Assembly: GCA_035294465.1 (NCBI GenBank)
Contig: DATGKW010000158.1
Location: 1 to 42,604, forward strand
From: Paraktedonobacter sp035294465
GTDB lineage: Bacteria; Chloroflexota; Ktedonobacteria; Ktedonobacterales; Ktedonobacteraceae
Reading direction: 5' to 3'
DNA: 42,604 nt
The notes under the pieces were generated by a model, which saw only the letters and a program-made list of their open reading frames with translations, ran no database searches and was not told the DNA's origin. The stretch's first letter is position 1. Every line of letters begins with the position of its first letter. Shown here in pieces: positions 8,308-16,656 of this stretch. The translations under genes and the position numbers were made by a program.

Positions 8308-8337
8308 ATTATAGCGAGACGTGCAAATGCCTGTCAA
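8308..8337 (-). promoter_or_regulatory. Consensus sigma70 promoter of the aroF leader
   Basis: On the minus strand -35 TTGACA (8332-8337), an 18-base spacer and -10 TATAAT (8308-8313) give a consensus promoter with a predicted start near 8301, about 237 bases before the aroF ATG. The -35 overlaps the stop codon of the upstream hemD-like gene (8334-8336). aroF can therefore be transcribed independently of the nitrate operon, and any read-through from that operon also passes the attenuator. Confidence 0.88.
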
Positions 8338-9185
8338 GTTCCATGAGAAAGGCTATCCATATATTCAACCAGAGTTTTGACGAGATGCCCCATTTTTGGG
8401 TGCGCGGGGACCACACGAGGTCTCACGCCATAGCTTTCAAGAACAGCGGTACATGTAGGGCCGATGGAGGCGACAATAGTTCGGGCCTGCAACGCTCGCG
8501 ACAACTCATCGCTCAATTTCAACTCCCCGGCTATTTGCCACAGGTGGCGCACCTGAATCTGGCTGGTGAAAACAACGGCCTCGACGCACCCGCCGATGAT
8601 CTCCTGCACCAGTTTCTCCAGACCAGTCGTGTCCGGCGGCAAACGCCAGGCATAAAGTAGCAGTTCCTCCACGAAGCGCGCCCCGTTCGCTCGCAATACC
8701 TTCACCAGCATCTCGCTACGCTCTCCGTAATGTACAACGGCAACGCCGCTACCGCGCAGATCCAGTTCTTGCAGAGCCGCTAGCAACGCCTGAGTTGTAT
8801 ATGGTTCGCTAGCGTTCAGCGTAATCGGCACAGCACAACTCCTGAGCACAGCTGCGGGCTTGGGGCCGCGACATACGACCCATAGGCGACGCAGCTTCTC
8901 CAGCATCTCCTGCTTGCGCTGCAGGCGTTCTGCCTCCAGCAGGAGCGCTGTTACTCCCGCGCCTGTCAGAAAAATGACCGTGTCCACGCGCGCGCTATCA
9001 AGCGCATCAATAAAGGCCGCAACCTGTTCTCGATTGTCTAACCGCTCTTCGCGCACCGCTGGTACGCTATAGGGGATACCTCCAAAGCGGCGGATGAGCG
9101 CCTCCATTTCGTCGCTCATCCGGGCCTCAAGCAAGGCGATACGCGCGCCTCGGAAGCGAGCTGTACTGGCCACACTCTCCCTCAT
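8334..9185 (-). CDS. hemD: Uroporphyrinogen-III synthase family protein
   Basis: A 283-residue two-lobed HemD-type protein, which closes hydroxymethylbilane to uroporphyrinogen III, the branch point for heme, siroheme and cobalamin. Family features: N-terminal GARIALLEARMSDEMEALIRRFGG, VDTVIFLTGAGVTALL, VAVVHYGERSEMLVKVLRANGA, AVVFTSQIQVRHL and a C-terminal IGPTCTAVLESYGVRPRVVP. HemD sequences are poorly conserved, so the call rests on the pattern. No winged-helix domain follows, unlike HemD-like regulators of nitrate genes (NnaR type) in actinobacteria. The start overlaps the nirD stop by ATGA, so it is translated with the nitrite reductase, which needs siroheme; a dedicated siroheme supply is the likely role. 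Confidence 0.82.
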   Translation of the reverse strand: MRESVASTARFRGARIALLEARMSDEMEALIRRFGGIPYSVPAVREERLDNREQVAAFIDALDSARVDTVIFLTGAGVTALLLEAERLQRKQEMLEKLRRLWVVCRGPKPAAVLRSCAVPITLNASEPYTTQALLAALQELDLRGSGVAVVHYGERSEMLVKVLRANGARFVEELLLYAWRLPPDTTGLEKLVQEIIGGCVEAVVFTSQIQVRHLWQIAGELKLSDELSRALQARTIVASIGPTCTAVLESYGVRPRVVPAHPKMGHLVKTLVEYMDSLSHGT

Positions 9186-9523
9186 ACCCGCTCCAGCGTA
9201 AGTATCATGTGACCGTCAGATGTGACAACAACCGGATAGGTTTTGAGCGCGGCACAGGGATGGCCAACCGGCTCACCGGTCGCCAGGTTGAATTTATAGC
9301 CATGCAAAGGGCAGATCACCTTGCCTGCTCCAATGATGCCGTCGGCCAGCGGCCCTTCCCGATGGGGGCAGACAGCCTGCGTGGCGAATACTCTATTCTC
9401 GCGTGTACGGAAAACGGCCAGGCTCAGGCCCTCAACTTCGTAACGGCGGCCTTCGCCTGGAGGAATATGTTCAATAGACCCCAGGTTGTATTTCACTTCG
9501 TGTAATATAAATGTCGCGCTCAT
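9182..9523 (-). CDS. nirD: Nitrite reductase small subunit, Rieske-type NirD
   Basis: A 113-residue Rieske-fold protein. The motif CPHREGPLADG (Cys-x-His) and, 16 residues after that His, CPLHGYKF (Cys-x2-His) keep all four [2Fe-2S] ligands, whereas enterobacterial NirD has lost them. It should partner NirB in NADH-dependent nitrite reduction to ammonium in the cytosol. GAGGAG seven bases before the ATG supports the start. It begins 23 bases after nirB and overlaps hemD by four bases, so the three genes form one unit. A stand-alone Rieske ferredoxin is the alternative, but the position favours NirD. Confidence 0.9.
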   Translation of the reverse strand: MSATFILHEVKYNLGSIEHIPPGEGRRYEVEGLSLAVFRTRENRVFATQAVCPHREGPLADGIIGAGKVICPLHGYKFNLATGEPVGHPCAALKTYPVVVTSDGHMILTLERV

Positions 9524-9546
9524 TCATCGACTCCTCGTAATAGAAA

Positions 9547-12003
9547 TCACGCCTGCAAGACTCCGACCGGCTTCAGAACCTCGGCAAACTGGTTAGGCGT
9601 GGCCGGCTGCTGCGCCTCGCCCCATGGATCAACATACGCATCCACCGCCGTCTGGATCTCGCGATCGAGGCACTCGCAGATCCCTTCAGCATCCTCGACC
9701 AGCACCCGGCGCAAGTGCTCGATCCCCAACCGCTCGACAAAATCGTAGGTACGCTCCTGATATTTCGCCTGTTCGCGATAGTACTGCATAAAGCGACCGA
9801 TATACAGGAGCACCTCATCGTGTGTCGCAACGACGCATAGCACATCACCCTTGCGCACACGCGAGCCTGCTGCACCTCCCACATAGATCTCCCATTTCCC
9901 TTCGCCAATCGCCACCGCGCCAATATCTTTCGTCGTCGCCTCCGAGCAGTTGCGCGGGCAGCCTGCTGTGGCCAGTTTCATTTTATGCGGCGACTCGATG
10001 CCCTGGAAACGCCTCTCAATCTGAATGCCCAGTGTGGTGCTATCGCCCAGCCCGTAGCGGCAGAAGTCGGTTCCAACACAGGTCTTACAGGTGCGGAAAG
10101 CCTTTGTATACGCGTGACCCGAAGGCATGCCCAGGTCGCGCCAGATCGCCGGAAGCTGGTCTTTGCGCACCCCAAGGAGGTCGATGCGCTGGCCGCCTGT
10201 CAGTTTTACCATCGGTACCTGATACTTCTCTGCGACCTCGGCGATGCGTTTCAGCTGGTGAGCCGTTGTCACACCGCCATAGATGCGCGGGACAACGCTA
10301 AAAGTGCCGTTCTTCTGAATATTAGCGTGGACGCGATCATTGATAAAGCGCGCGTCGCGCTCATCATCGTACTCTTTGCCCCAGATTGTCTTGAGCAACG
10401 AGGCCAGTCCGGCCTTGCTGGCGGGATCTTCCTTCCCTTCGGCCAGGGCTTTGAAGACTGCCGAGACGCTGCGCAGATTCTGCGCTTTGATCGCCTCGAT
10501 CAGTTGCGGTTTGGTCAGCGGGACTCCTGGCACATAATAATGCAGAGCGGGATCGTTGACGACGAGGCCATCGGCAGCCATTTCCAGCAGGGCCTGGACT
10601 TGCGGTTTGCAGGAACCGCAGCCCGTGCCAGCGCGCGTTGCTTCGCACAGAAGGGGCAGGCTGCGTTTACCCGCCTTTACCGCAGCCACGATGGTACCTT
10701 TCGCCACACCATTGCAGTTGCAGATGCGTGCATCGTCCGGCCAGTCCGCGACATTCAAAGAAGCCTGGCTGTTTGCCGCTGATGGGAAGAGCAATTCAGC
10801 GCGATTTTCTGGTAGTTCCTCTCCCCGATCAAATAATTGCAGCAACCTCGGCGTCGCCAGGCCGTCGCCCATAATGATCGCGCCTGCCAGGCGACCGGAA
10901 CGCACAACCAGCTTCTTGTAGATGCCGCGCGCCGCTTCTGTATACACAACCTCCTCTTCATCATCACCTGCGCTCGCCTTCTCACCCATAACTGCCAGGT
11001 CTACACCCATCACCTTGAGCCGGGTCGATTCACGCGATCCCTGGTAGACCGCGTATGGATTCTGGCCGCTCAGGCGCTCGGCAAGGCAGCGAGCCTGCTC
11101 CCAGAGGGGAGCAACCAATCCGTATGTGCGCCCACGATGCTGCGCGCATTCTCCGATGGCATAGATATGCGGATTGCTGGTCGTCAAGTCGTCACGCACG
11201 ACGATACCGCGCTCAACCTCTAGCCCCGCCGCCAGGGCCAGCGCGATATTCGGGCGGATTCCGGCTGCGATCACCAGCATATCACCACTTAGCGTCGTGC
11301 CATCAGCGAAAGCAACGCCTGCAAAGCGTTGCTCACCTAGCACAGCTGTAGCCTTGCGCGCCAGGTGAATATGCACTCCCATGCGTTCCAGCGTGCTTTG
11401 CAGCACTCTGGCAGCCGGGGCGTCAAGCTGGACGTTCATCAAGCACGAAGGCAGATGAATAACATGCACCTCCAATCCCCTATTGAGCAGTCCGCGCGCC
11501 GCCTCGAGTCCAAGCAATCCGCCGCCAAGCACAAGAGCCTTGCGTGACTCGCGAGCACACCTGATGATGTTGGCGCAGTCATCAAGGCTGCGAAAAAGGA
11601 AAACGCCGGCTTTGAAACGGCCATCCTCGCCACGCAGATGCACTAGCGGTGGTACAAAGGGAGTGCTGCCGGTCGCGATCACCAGCGTATCATACGGCTG
11701 GACAAGGTTATTTTCCGCATGGACGGTTTTGTTGAGCGGGTCAATGTGCGTTACGCGACAGCCAGCATGCAGAGACACGTGCTGGTCTTCATACCAGCCA
11801 AGCGGGTTAATAAAGATATCGTGGGAATCGTGCGTTCCGGCCAGAACCCCAGAGAGCAGAATGCGATTGTAGTTGCCGTAAGGCTCGTCGCCGAAGACGG
11901 TGATATCGTAGTGGGCGTTGCCTTCACGCGCCCTCACCTCCTCGACCAGCCGTGCTCCGGCCATACCATTTCCGATAACGACGAGATGCTGTTTGGGTTT
12001 CAT
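9547..12003 (-). CDS. nirB: Assimilatory nitrite reductase [NAD(P)H], large subunit
   Basis: An 818-residue multidomain flavo-siroheme protein reducing nitrite to ammonium with six electrons from NAD(P)H. Domains in order: FAD/NAD(P)H reductase (VVIGNGMAGARLVEEV near 8-23; second nucleotide fold ALVLGGGLLGLEAARGL), BFD-like [2Fe-2S] domain (CNCNGVAKGT then CGSCKPQVQ), ferredoxin-like half domain (YGGVTTAHQLKRIAEVAEKY), and the siroheme/[4Fe-4S] domain with CKTCVGTDFCRYG and ATAGCPRNCSEA, matching the C-x5-C...C-x3-C pattern. Length is normal for NirB. Its ATG overlaps the nitrate reductase stop (ATGA), so the two enzymes should be made together and nitrite passed straight on. Confidence 0.95.
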   Translation of the reverse strand: MKPKQHLVVIGNGMAGARLVEEVRAREGNAHYDITVFGDEPYGNYNRILLSGVLAGTHDSHDIFINPLGWYEDQHVSLHAGCRVTHIDPLNKTVHAENNLVQPYDTLVIATGSTPFVPPLVHLRGEDGRFKAGVFLFRSLDDCANIIRCARESRKALVLGGGLLGLEAARGLLNRGLEVHVIHLPSCLMNVQLDAPAARVLQSTLERMGVHIHLARKATAVLGEQRFAGVAFADGTTLSGDMLVIAAGIRPNIALALAAGLEVERGIVVRDDLTTSNPHIYAIGECAQHRGRTYGLVAPLWEQARCLAERLSGQNPYAVYQGSRESTRLKVMGVDLAVMGEKASAGDDEEEVVYTEAARGIYKKLVVRSGRLAGAIIMGDGLATPRLLQLFDRGEELPENRAELLFPSAANSQASLNVADWPDDARICNCNGVAKGTIVAAVKAGKRSLPLLCEATRAGTGCGSCKPQVQALLEMAADGLVVNDPALHYYVPGVPLTKPQLIEAIKAQNLRSVSAVFKALAEGKEDPASKAGLASLLKTIWGKEYDDERDARFINDRVHANIQKNGTFSVVPRIYGGVTTAHQLKRIAEVAEKYQVPMVKLTGGQRIDLLGVRKDQLPAIWRDLGMPSGHAYTKAFRTCKTCVGTDFCRYGLGDSTTLGIQIERRFQGIESPHKMKLATAGCPRNCSEATTKDIGAVAIGEGKWEIYVGGAAGSRVRKGDVLCVVATHDEVLLYIGRFMQYYREQAKYQERTYDFVERLGIEHLRRVLVEDAEGICECLDREIQTAVDAYVDPWGEAQQPATPNQFAEVLKPVGVLQA

Positions 12004-14129
12004 CTCACATTCTCCTTCAAAGCTTCTACCGGTTCAATCCTGGCCGCACACACCTTAAATTCGGGCATTCGGCTGATAGGATCAAGCGCGGGGTTTGTCA
12101 GACGATTGATAGCGAGGGAACCACTCCAGTGGAATGGCACAAAGACGGTATCCTCGCGAATGGTTGTAGTAATATTCGCTTTATAGCACGCACTGCCGCG
12201 CCTTGTGATCAGCCTGAAACGGTCACCCTGGCTAAGACCATAGCGCCTGGCCGTTGCCGGATGCATTTCAGCGCAGGGTTCGCTCGCCAGATCGTTCAGG
12301 CGCGCAATGCGTCTTGTTTGCGTCCCGGATTGGTAATGGACCAGCAAGCGCCCGGTGGTCAGGTAGAGCGGATAGGCATCGTCCCGTTCCTCGGCCGGCG
12401 GCTGGTGATGGACGGCGTGAAAGCGGGCGCGGCCATCAGGCGTGGGAAATCCCTGCCGGAAAAGGCGCGGCGTGCCTCCATGTTCTTCTGAAGAGCAGGG
12501 CCAGAATACCCCCTGCTGCTGCTCAATTTTCTCATAGGTGATCCCTGAGTAGTCGGCCACCCCACCCGCGCTGGCACGTCGCAGTTCCGCGAACACCTCG
12601 CGGGCTCCGGCAAAACGGAAGTACTCACCTTTCCCCAGGCGCTGTGCCAGATCACACAGGATCTCTATTTCCGAGCGTACATCGTCAGGCGGAGCGAACA
12701 CGCGGCGGCGGAGGATAACCCGCCCCTCCAGGTTGGTCATCGTTCCCTCTTCCTCCGCCCACTGTGTTACCGGCAAGACGACATCGGCAAGCCGGGCGGT
12801 CTCAGAGAGAAAAAAGTCGGCAACCACCAGGAAATCCAGTTTGTGTAGCCGCTGCTCAATCTGTAAGGCGTGTGGCACCGACACAACGATGTTTGATCCC
12901 ATCACCAGCAGGGCGCGAATACCTTGCTTCTCGCCAATGCTGGCAAGCATCTCATAGGCGGACTTGCCAGGGCCTGGCAGATCATTCGCGTCAATACCCC
13001 AGACGTGCGCAACATGCTGCCGTGCCGCCGGATCGTCGATTTTGCGATAGCCGGGCAACTGATCCGCCTTCTGCCCATGTTCGCGTCCCCCCTGGCCATT
13101 GCCCTGCCCTGTCAGGCAGCCATAGCCACTACGCGGGCGCCCCGGCAGCCCCAGAGCCAGGGCCAGATTAATATAAGCCAGGACATTATTCACGCCCTGA
13201 CTCTGCTGTTCCGCACCGCGCCCGCTCAGTATCATCGCCGAACGCGCCATACCAAGAATATGAGCAGCCTGGACAAGTTGCTTTTCCGCGATGCCAGTGA
13301 TACGCTCTACTCGCTCCGGCCAGTAGGTGGCCGCGATGGCTTTTGCCTGCTCGAAGCCGCTGGTGCGCTTGCGGATATAGTCAAGATCGATGAGCTTGTC
13401 TCGGATGAGAATATGGAGCAGGCCGTTCGCCAGGGCGATGTCTGTTCCAGGCACAAGACGCAGGTGCAGCGTGGCGTTCTGTGCAGTAGAAGAGGTACGA
13501 GGATCAATCGTCACCAGGCATCCGCCGCGAGCACGCTGCTCCTCGAAATACTGCATGATAGGCGGCATCGTCTCCGCGACGTTACTGCCGACCAGCAGAA
13601 TAGCTTCAGTAAAGGCAATGTCTTCCAAAGGAAAAGGTAGGCCGCGATCTATGCCGAATGCCCTGATCGCCGCTGCCGCTGCAGAGGACATACAGAAGCG
13701 TCCATTGTAATCGATCTGCGAGGTACGCAGAGCTACGCGCGCAAACTTGCCCAGGAGATAAGCTTTCTCGTTGGTCAATGCGCCACTGCCAAAGAGGCCC
13801 ACAGCGTCAGGCCCGTAGCGTGCCTGGACTGTACGAAATACCTCAGCGATACGCTCAAGCGCTTCGTCCCAGCTTACCGGCATCAAATCGCCCTCGGCAG
13901 TTCGAGCAAGCGGTGTGCGCAGGCGCTCAGGATGGTTGAGTGTGAGAGGAGCTGTCCAGCCTTTGATGCAGAGGCCGCCCTTATTTACGGGAAAAGCCCG
14001 GTCCCCCTCCACCTTTGCCCGCTCAAGCGGGCCGATAATCTGCATGCCACACTGAAATCCGCAATATGGACAATGCGTAGCGACAGGTTGACCAGTCGAG
14101 CTATCTGCTGGTATAGCAGACATGTGCAT
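12000..14129 (-). CDS. nasA: Assimilatory nitrate reductase catalytic subunit (molybdopterin)
   Basis: A molybdo-bis-MGD enzyme of the NarB/NasA group reducing nitrate to nitrite. The N-terminus holds a [4Fe-4S] motif HCPYCGFQCG with the fourth ligand in GGLCIKG; GRFCMSSAAAA carries the probable Mo-ligand Cys; GSNVAETMP, PGRPRSGYGCLTGQGNGQGGREHG and the C-terminal molydopterin-dinucleotide domain (LTTGRLLVHYQSGTQTRR) are typical. At about 709 residues it matches cyanobacterial NarB and lacks the extra C-terminal [2Fe-2S] domain of Klebsiella NasA, so the electron donor is probably an unlinked ferredoxin or flavoprotein. I chose the ATG at 14129 because GGGAGGG lies four bases before it; an open frame continues to 14156, but that would put the Shine-Dalgarno inside the gene. 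ATG 14123 is the alternative. Confidence 0.92.
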   Translation of the reverse strand: MHMSAIPADSSTGQPVATHCPYCGFQCGMQIIGPLERAKVEGDRAFPVNKGGLCIKGWTAPLTLNHPERLRTPLARTAEGDLMPVSWDEALERIAEVFRTVQARYGPDAVGLFGSGALTNEKAYLLGKFARVALRTSQIDYNGRFCMSSAAAAAIRAFGIDRGLPFPLEDIAFTEAILLVGSNVAETMPPIMQYFEEQRARGGCLVTIDPRTSSTAQNATLHLRLVPGTDIALANGLLHILIRDKLIDLDYIRKRTSGFEQAKAIAATYWPERVERITGIAEKQLVQAAHILGMARSAMILSGRGAEQQSQGVNNVLAYINLALALGLPGRPRSGYGCLTGQGNGQGGREHGQKADQLPGYRKIDDPAARQHVAHVWGIDANDLPGPGKSAYEMLASIGEKQGIRALLVMGSNIVVSVPHALQIEQRLHKLDFLVVADFFLSETARLADVVLPVTQWAEEEGTMTNLEGRVILRRRVFAPPDDVRSEIEILCDLAQRLGKGEYFRFAGAREVFAELRRASAGGVADYSGITYEKIEQQQGVFWPCSSEEHGGTPRLFRQGFPTPDGRARFHAVHHQPPAEERDDAYPLYLTTGRLLVHYQSGTQTRRIARLNDLASEPCAEMHPATARRYGLSQGDRFRLITRRGSACYKANITTTIREDTVFVPFHWSGSLAINRLTNPALDPISRMPEFKVCAARIEPVEALKENVR

Positions 14130-14583
14130 GTGTCCCTCCCAGTATGATAAATACACGCTCTTTGAGAAATTCCCCTCAGCGTCATTGTCATCTGGGGCCG
14201 GTGCGATGTATACAAAGCGTCCAACGCTATAAGCGCAACCCCCCTGGCTATGGCAGGCCCAACGATGCCTGGATGCCTTCTATAGCGTGGTGAACCTAAC
14301 CTCTTATTTATATAAACTATACAACTTGCTTTATATGTAACAGCGTATCACAGGGCTATGAGGTTTTGAAGTGGTAATTTAGCCGAATTACGCTGACCGA
14401 CATTGTATACATTACACAATTCACAGGTATCCTGAATGCTGAATCGTTTCTGCTTGCAATGCGGCAGCGAGCCAGTCAGGCTTATTGGCAGGCTGGTCCC
14501 GACCCATCCTTTGAATGAAAAAGAAGAGAACCGGCCACAACGACGACGACGCCTTTATAGCCGACTCTCCCGCTTTTCAAAAT
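14130..14583. other. Upstream region of the nitrate assimilation operon
   Basis: About 450 bases separate the nitrate reductase start from the aldehyde dehydrogenase stop. The middle (14300-14345) is AT-rich with several TATA-like stretches on the minus strand but no convincing -35/-10 pair. The palindromic octamer TGTATACA occurs twice, at 14207-14214 and 14404-14411; the second is embedded in ATTGTGTAATGTATACAAT (minus strand), itself partly symmetric. These could be operators for nitrogen control, but I recognise no named binding site. No leader peptide, riboswitch or gene is evident. Confidence 0.35.
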
Positions 14584-16335
14584 TCAGCCTTTGATGGCAG
14601 ACCAGAGAATCCCCGGCACTTTGAGGAGCGAGGGAGCGGCCTCAAATTGCACCAGCTTGGGGAAGACTCCGGCCCCTTTGGCCGCTTCGCCTACAAACCA
14701 GGTGGGCGTGGGAACGCTGCGGAAAGGGGCACGCAGCACACTTTTCTGCGGATGGGCAAACATCAGGCTATTATGCACAACACCATTGCCTGATTGGATA
14801 TCGTAGATAGGATGTCCAGGATAAGCCCCCCAGGTTGTGGTTCCAAGTGCGAAGCTGATGCCAGCCCAGTAGTTGACACCAATCGAGCCATAACGCAGAT
14901 TTGCAATGGCCCGTTCCACGGCCTGATAGATTCGCGGATCTTTGAGCGACTCTGGATGAACCAGAATAGTAGCGTTGAGCGTGCCCCAGATATCGTTGTT
15001 GGCAAACTCAACCGCGCGCTCGATATACTCTACGGTACTGCTGGCTTCCAGTGCGGTTTCGCCGAAGAGTCCACAGAAAGCCTCGGTTGTAAAGCAAATA
15101 TCGTCGGTCTGCTTCGCATCGATATTGGCGATAAAGGTCCAGGCCAGCTCTTGCCCTTGCGGCGTGCCGAACTCCTCGGCCTCGGGATGAGCCGCGACAA
15201 AGGCTTTCTGGCGCTCGTGCGCGCCGGGATAGTACGCATTGCGCAGCGGCACCTTTGCCAGCGTGTTGCGGATCTCACGCAGCAGCGCCCCGCGTTGGGA
15301 CCAGGCCGCGTGCTGGATAATGACACGCGTGGCGTTGCAGTTGAAGCCAGCGTTGTTGATAAGCATACTGGTGATATGCATGGCCTGGTAGCTCAAATCG
15401 CTCTGGCTCCAGGGGCCGGGTACAATAATCACCGGACTGACATTTCCTAACTCGCCAGTGACGCGCTTGGTCAAGAGCGGCGTCCTTTCAGCTTTGCGCC
15501 TGACCCCATCTTCACCCTGGCCAAAGACAATTGCATCAAAGGTCTTGTCAGAACCGGTAATATGGATCTCTTCGATACCATCATGATTGCAAAGGTACGC
15601 GCCCTCAGCTGCTCCTCCATAGACAACGCGCAGGTAGCCGGGCTCGATCAAGGCACGGAAACATTCCTGGATCAATGGACCGAGGTAGGCATTGACGGGA
15701 TTCGTCTTGTAGAGCACCACCTGGTCTTCCATGAAAAGCTTATAGACGATATCCAGCGGGCCGATGCTTGCCACATTGCCAGCACCCAGGACCAGCGCCA
15801 CTTTGCCTTCGTGGTTCTTATCGCGATAGATCGCGGCTTGCGTCGAGAAAACCTCGCTCTCTGTGACGCCCGGCTCCATCCAGACTTCCGCCGTGATGCC
15901 CGTAAAAAAGAGCTTATCGTAAAGAGACTGCGGGAAAACCTGGGCCACGACCTGACCATCCGATCGCGTTGTGACCAGGCCGGGAACACGTGGTCGTCCG
16001 CGTGTCTCGATATCGGCCAGCGCCTGGCGCAACTGGCGCAGTTGCTTAGCAACTGGCCACGCACCCGCTGCCCATTCCTCACCCTCGCCGGGCGTGCCGG
16101 GTTTGATACCTTTGGCTCGCATACTTGCTTCTACCCAGCGTGGAGCAATGGCTACAAAATCGCGGATCAGCGCCTCGACAAGAGCGATTCGCTCGCTGAC
16201 CGAGACTTTTACCCACGCCTGCTTCTGCTTCTGCAGTGTGGCGATAGCGGCATCCATCTCGTCCTGTGTTGATGAGGCAACACTCCCTATCGCAGTGGGG
16301 AATTGAAAAGAACCGTGATGGGTTTCGATACTCAT
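14584..16335 (-). CDS. Atypical aldehyde dehydrogenase family protein
   Basis: A 583-residue member of the ALDH superfamily, about 90 residues longer than common ALDHs. Visible family features: GAGNVASIGPLDIVYKL (Rossmann region, about 184-200), ITGSDKTFDAI (259-269), ELGNVSP with Glu295 and the candidate catalytic Cys333 in NNAGFNCNATR, where ordinary ALDHs have GQ.C. The C-terminal region TTWGAYPGHP is also unlike standard enzymes. It should oxidise an aldehyde or acyl intermediate with NAD(P)+; the substrate is not deducible. GGAGGAG seven bases before the ATG fixes the start. The promoter (16457-16485) contains a palindrome, so repressor control is likely. It may work with the GMC oxidoreductase encoded upstream (alcohol to aldehyde to acid), which is inference. 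Confidence 0.88.
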   Translation of the reverse strand: MSIETHHGSFQFPTAIGSVASSTQDEMDAAIATLQKQKQAWVKVSVSERIALVEALIRDFVAIAPRWVEASMRAKGIKPGTPGEGEEWAAGAWPVAKQLRQLRQALADIETRGRPRVPGLVTTRSDGQVVAQVFPQSLYDKLFFTGITAEVWMEPGVTESEVFSTQAAIYRDKNHEGKVALVLGAGNVASIGPLDIVYKLFMEDQVVLYKTNPVNAYLGPLIQECFRALIEPGYLRVVYGGAAEGAYLCNHDGIEEIHITGSDKTFDAIVFGQGEDGVRRKAERTPLLTKRVTGELGNVSPVIIVPGPWSQSDLSYQAMHITSMLINNAGFNCNATRVIIQHAAWSQRGALLREIRNTLAKVPLRNAYYPGAHERQKAFVAAHPEAEEFGTPQGQELAWTFIANIDAKQTDDICFTTEAFCGLFGETALEASSTVEYIERAVEFANNDIWGTLNATILVHPESLKDPRIYQAVERAIANLRYGSIGVNYWAGISFALGTTTWGAYPGHPIYDIQSGNGVVHNSLMFAHPQKSVLRAPFRSVPTPTWFVGEAAKGAGVFPKLVQFEAAPSLLKVPGILWSAIKG

Positions 16336-16456
16336 ATTTGCTCCTCCCTCGGAACATGTGAGGAAACACCCTTTACTGGCTCCGCGTCGCGCCGTTCAGC
16401 CCCATACGCTCCATTGCCCTGCTCCTTACGCTCCGCGAATCGTCAACTTATCGGTA

Positions 16457-16485
16457 ATTCTAAATGACTCTCAGTCAGATTGCAA
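16457..16485 (-). promoter_or_regulatory. Aldehyde dehydrogenase promoter with operator palindrome in the spacer
   Basis: On the minus strand -35 TTGCAA (16480-16485), a 17-base spacer and -10 TAGAAT (16457-16462) form a good promoter about 115 bases before the ATG. The spacer contains TGACTGAGAGTCA (16465-16477), a 5-bp inverted repeat around three bases. An operator wedged between -35 and -10 is the classic place for a TetR- or GntR-type repressor. No regulator gene is adjacent. The remaining bases of 16336-16656 show no gene. Confidence 0.65.
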
Positions 16486-16656
16486 GTTTCGGTTGCCCTG
16501 ACGCGAGAAAGCCAACGGTATCGAACTCACGTTAGACTATTCTTTTCGACCTTTCACTCTCAGAAAGCAGAAAAGATTGTGACCCTCCTGGCATACACCC
16601 CGTCTCAGGAGCATAGCTGCCAATAGAGAAATGTTTAGAAAAGTGGGCCGGGCAAA

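Noticed and set aside
14130..14156. Nine extra N-terminal codons of nitrate reductase
   Set aside because: The strong GGGAGGG falls inside this extension, just before the inner ATG codons.
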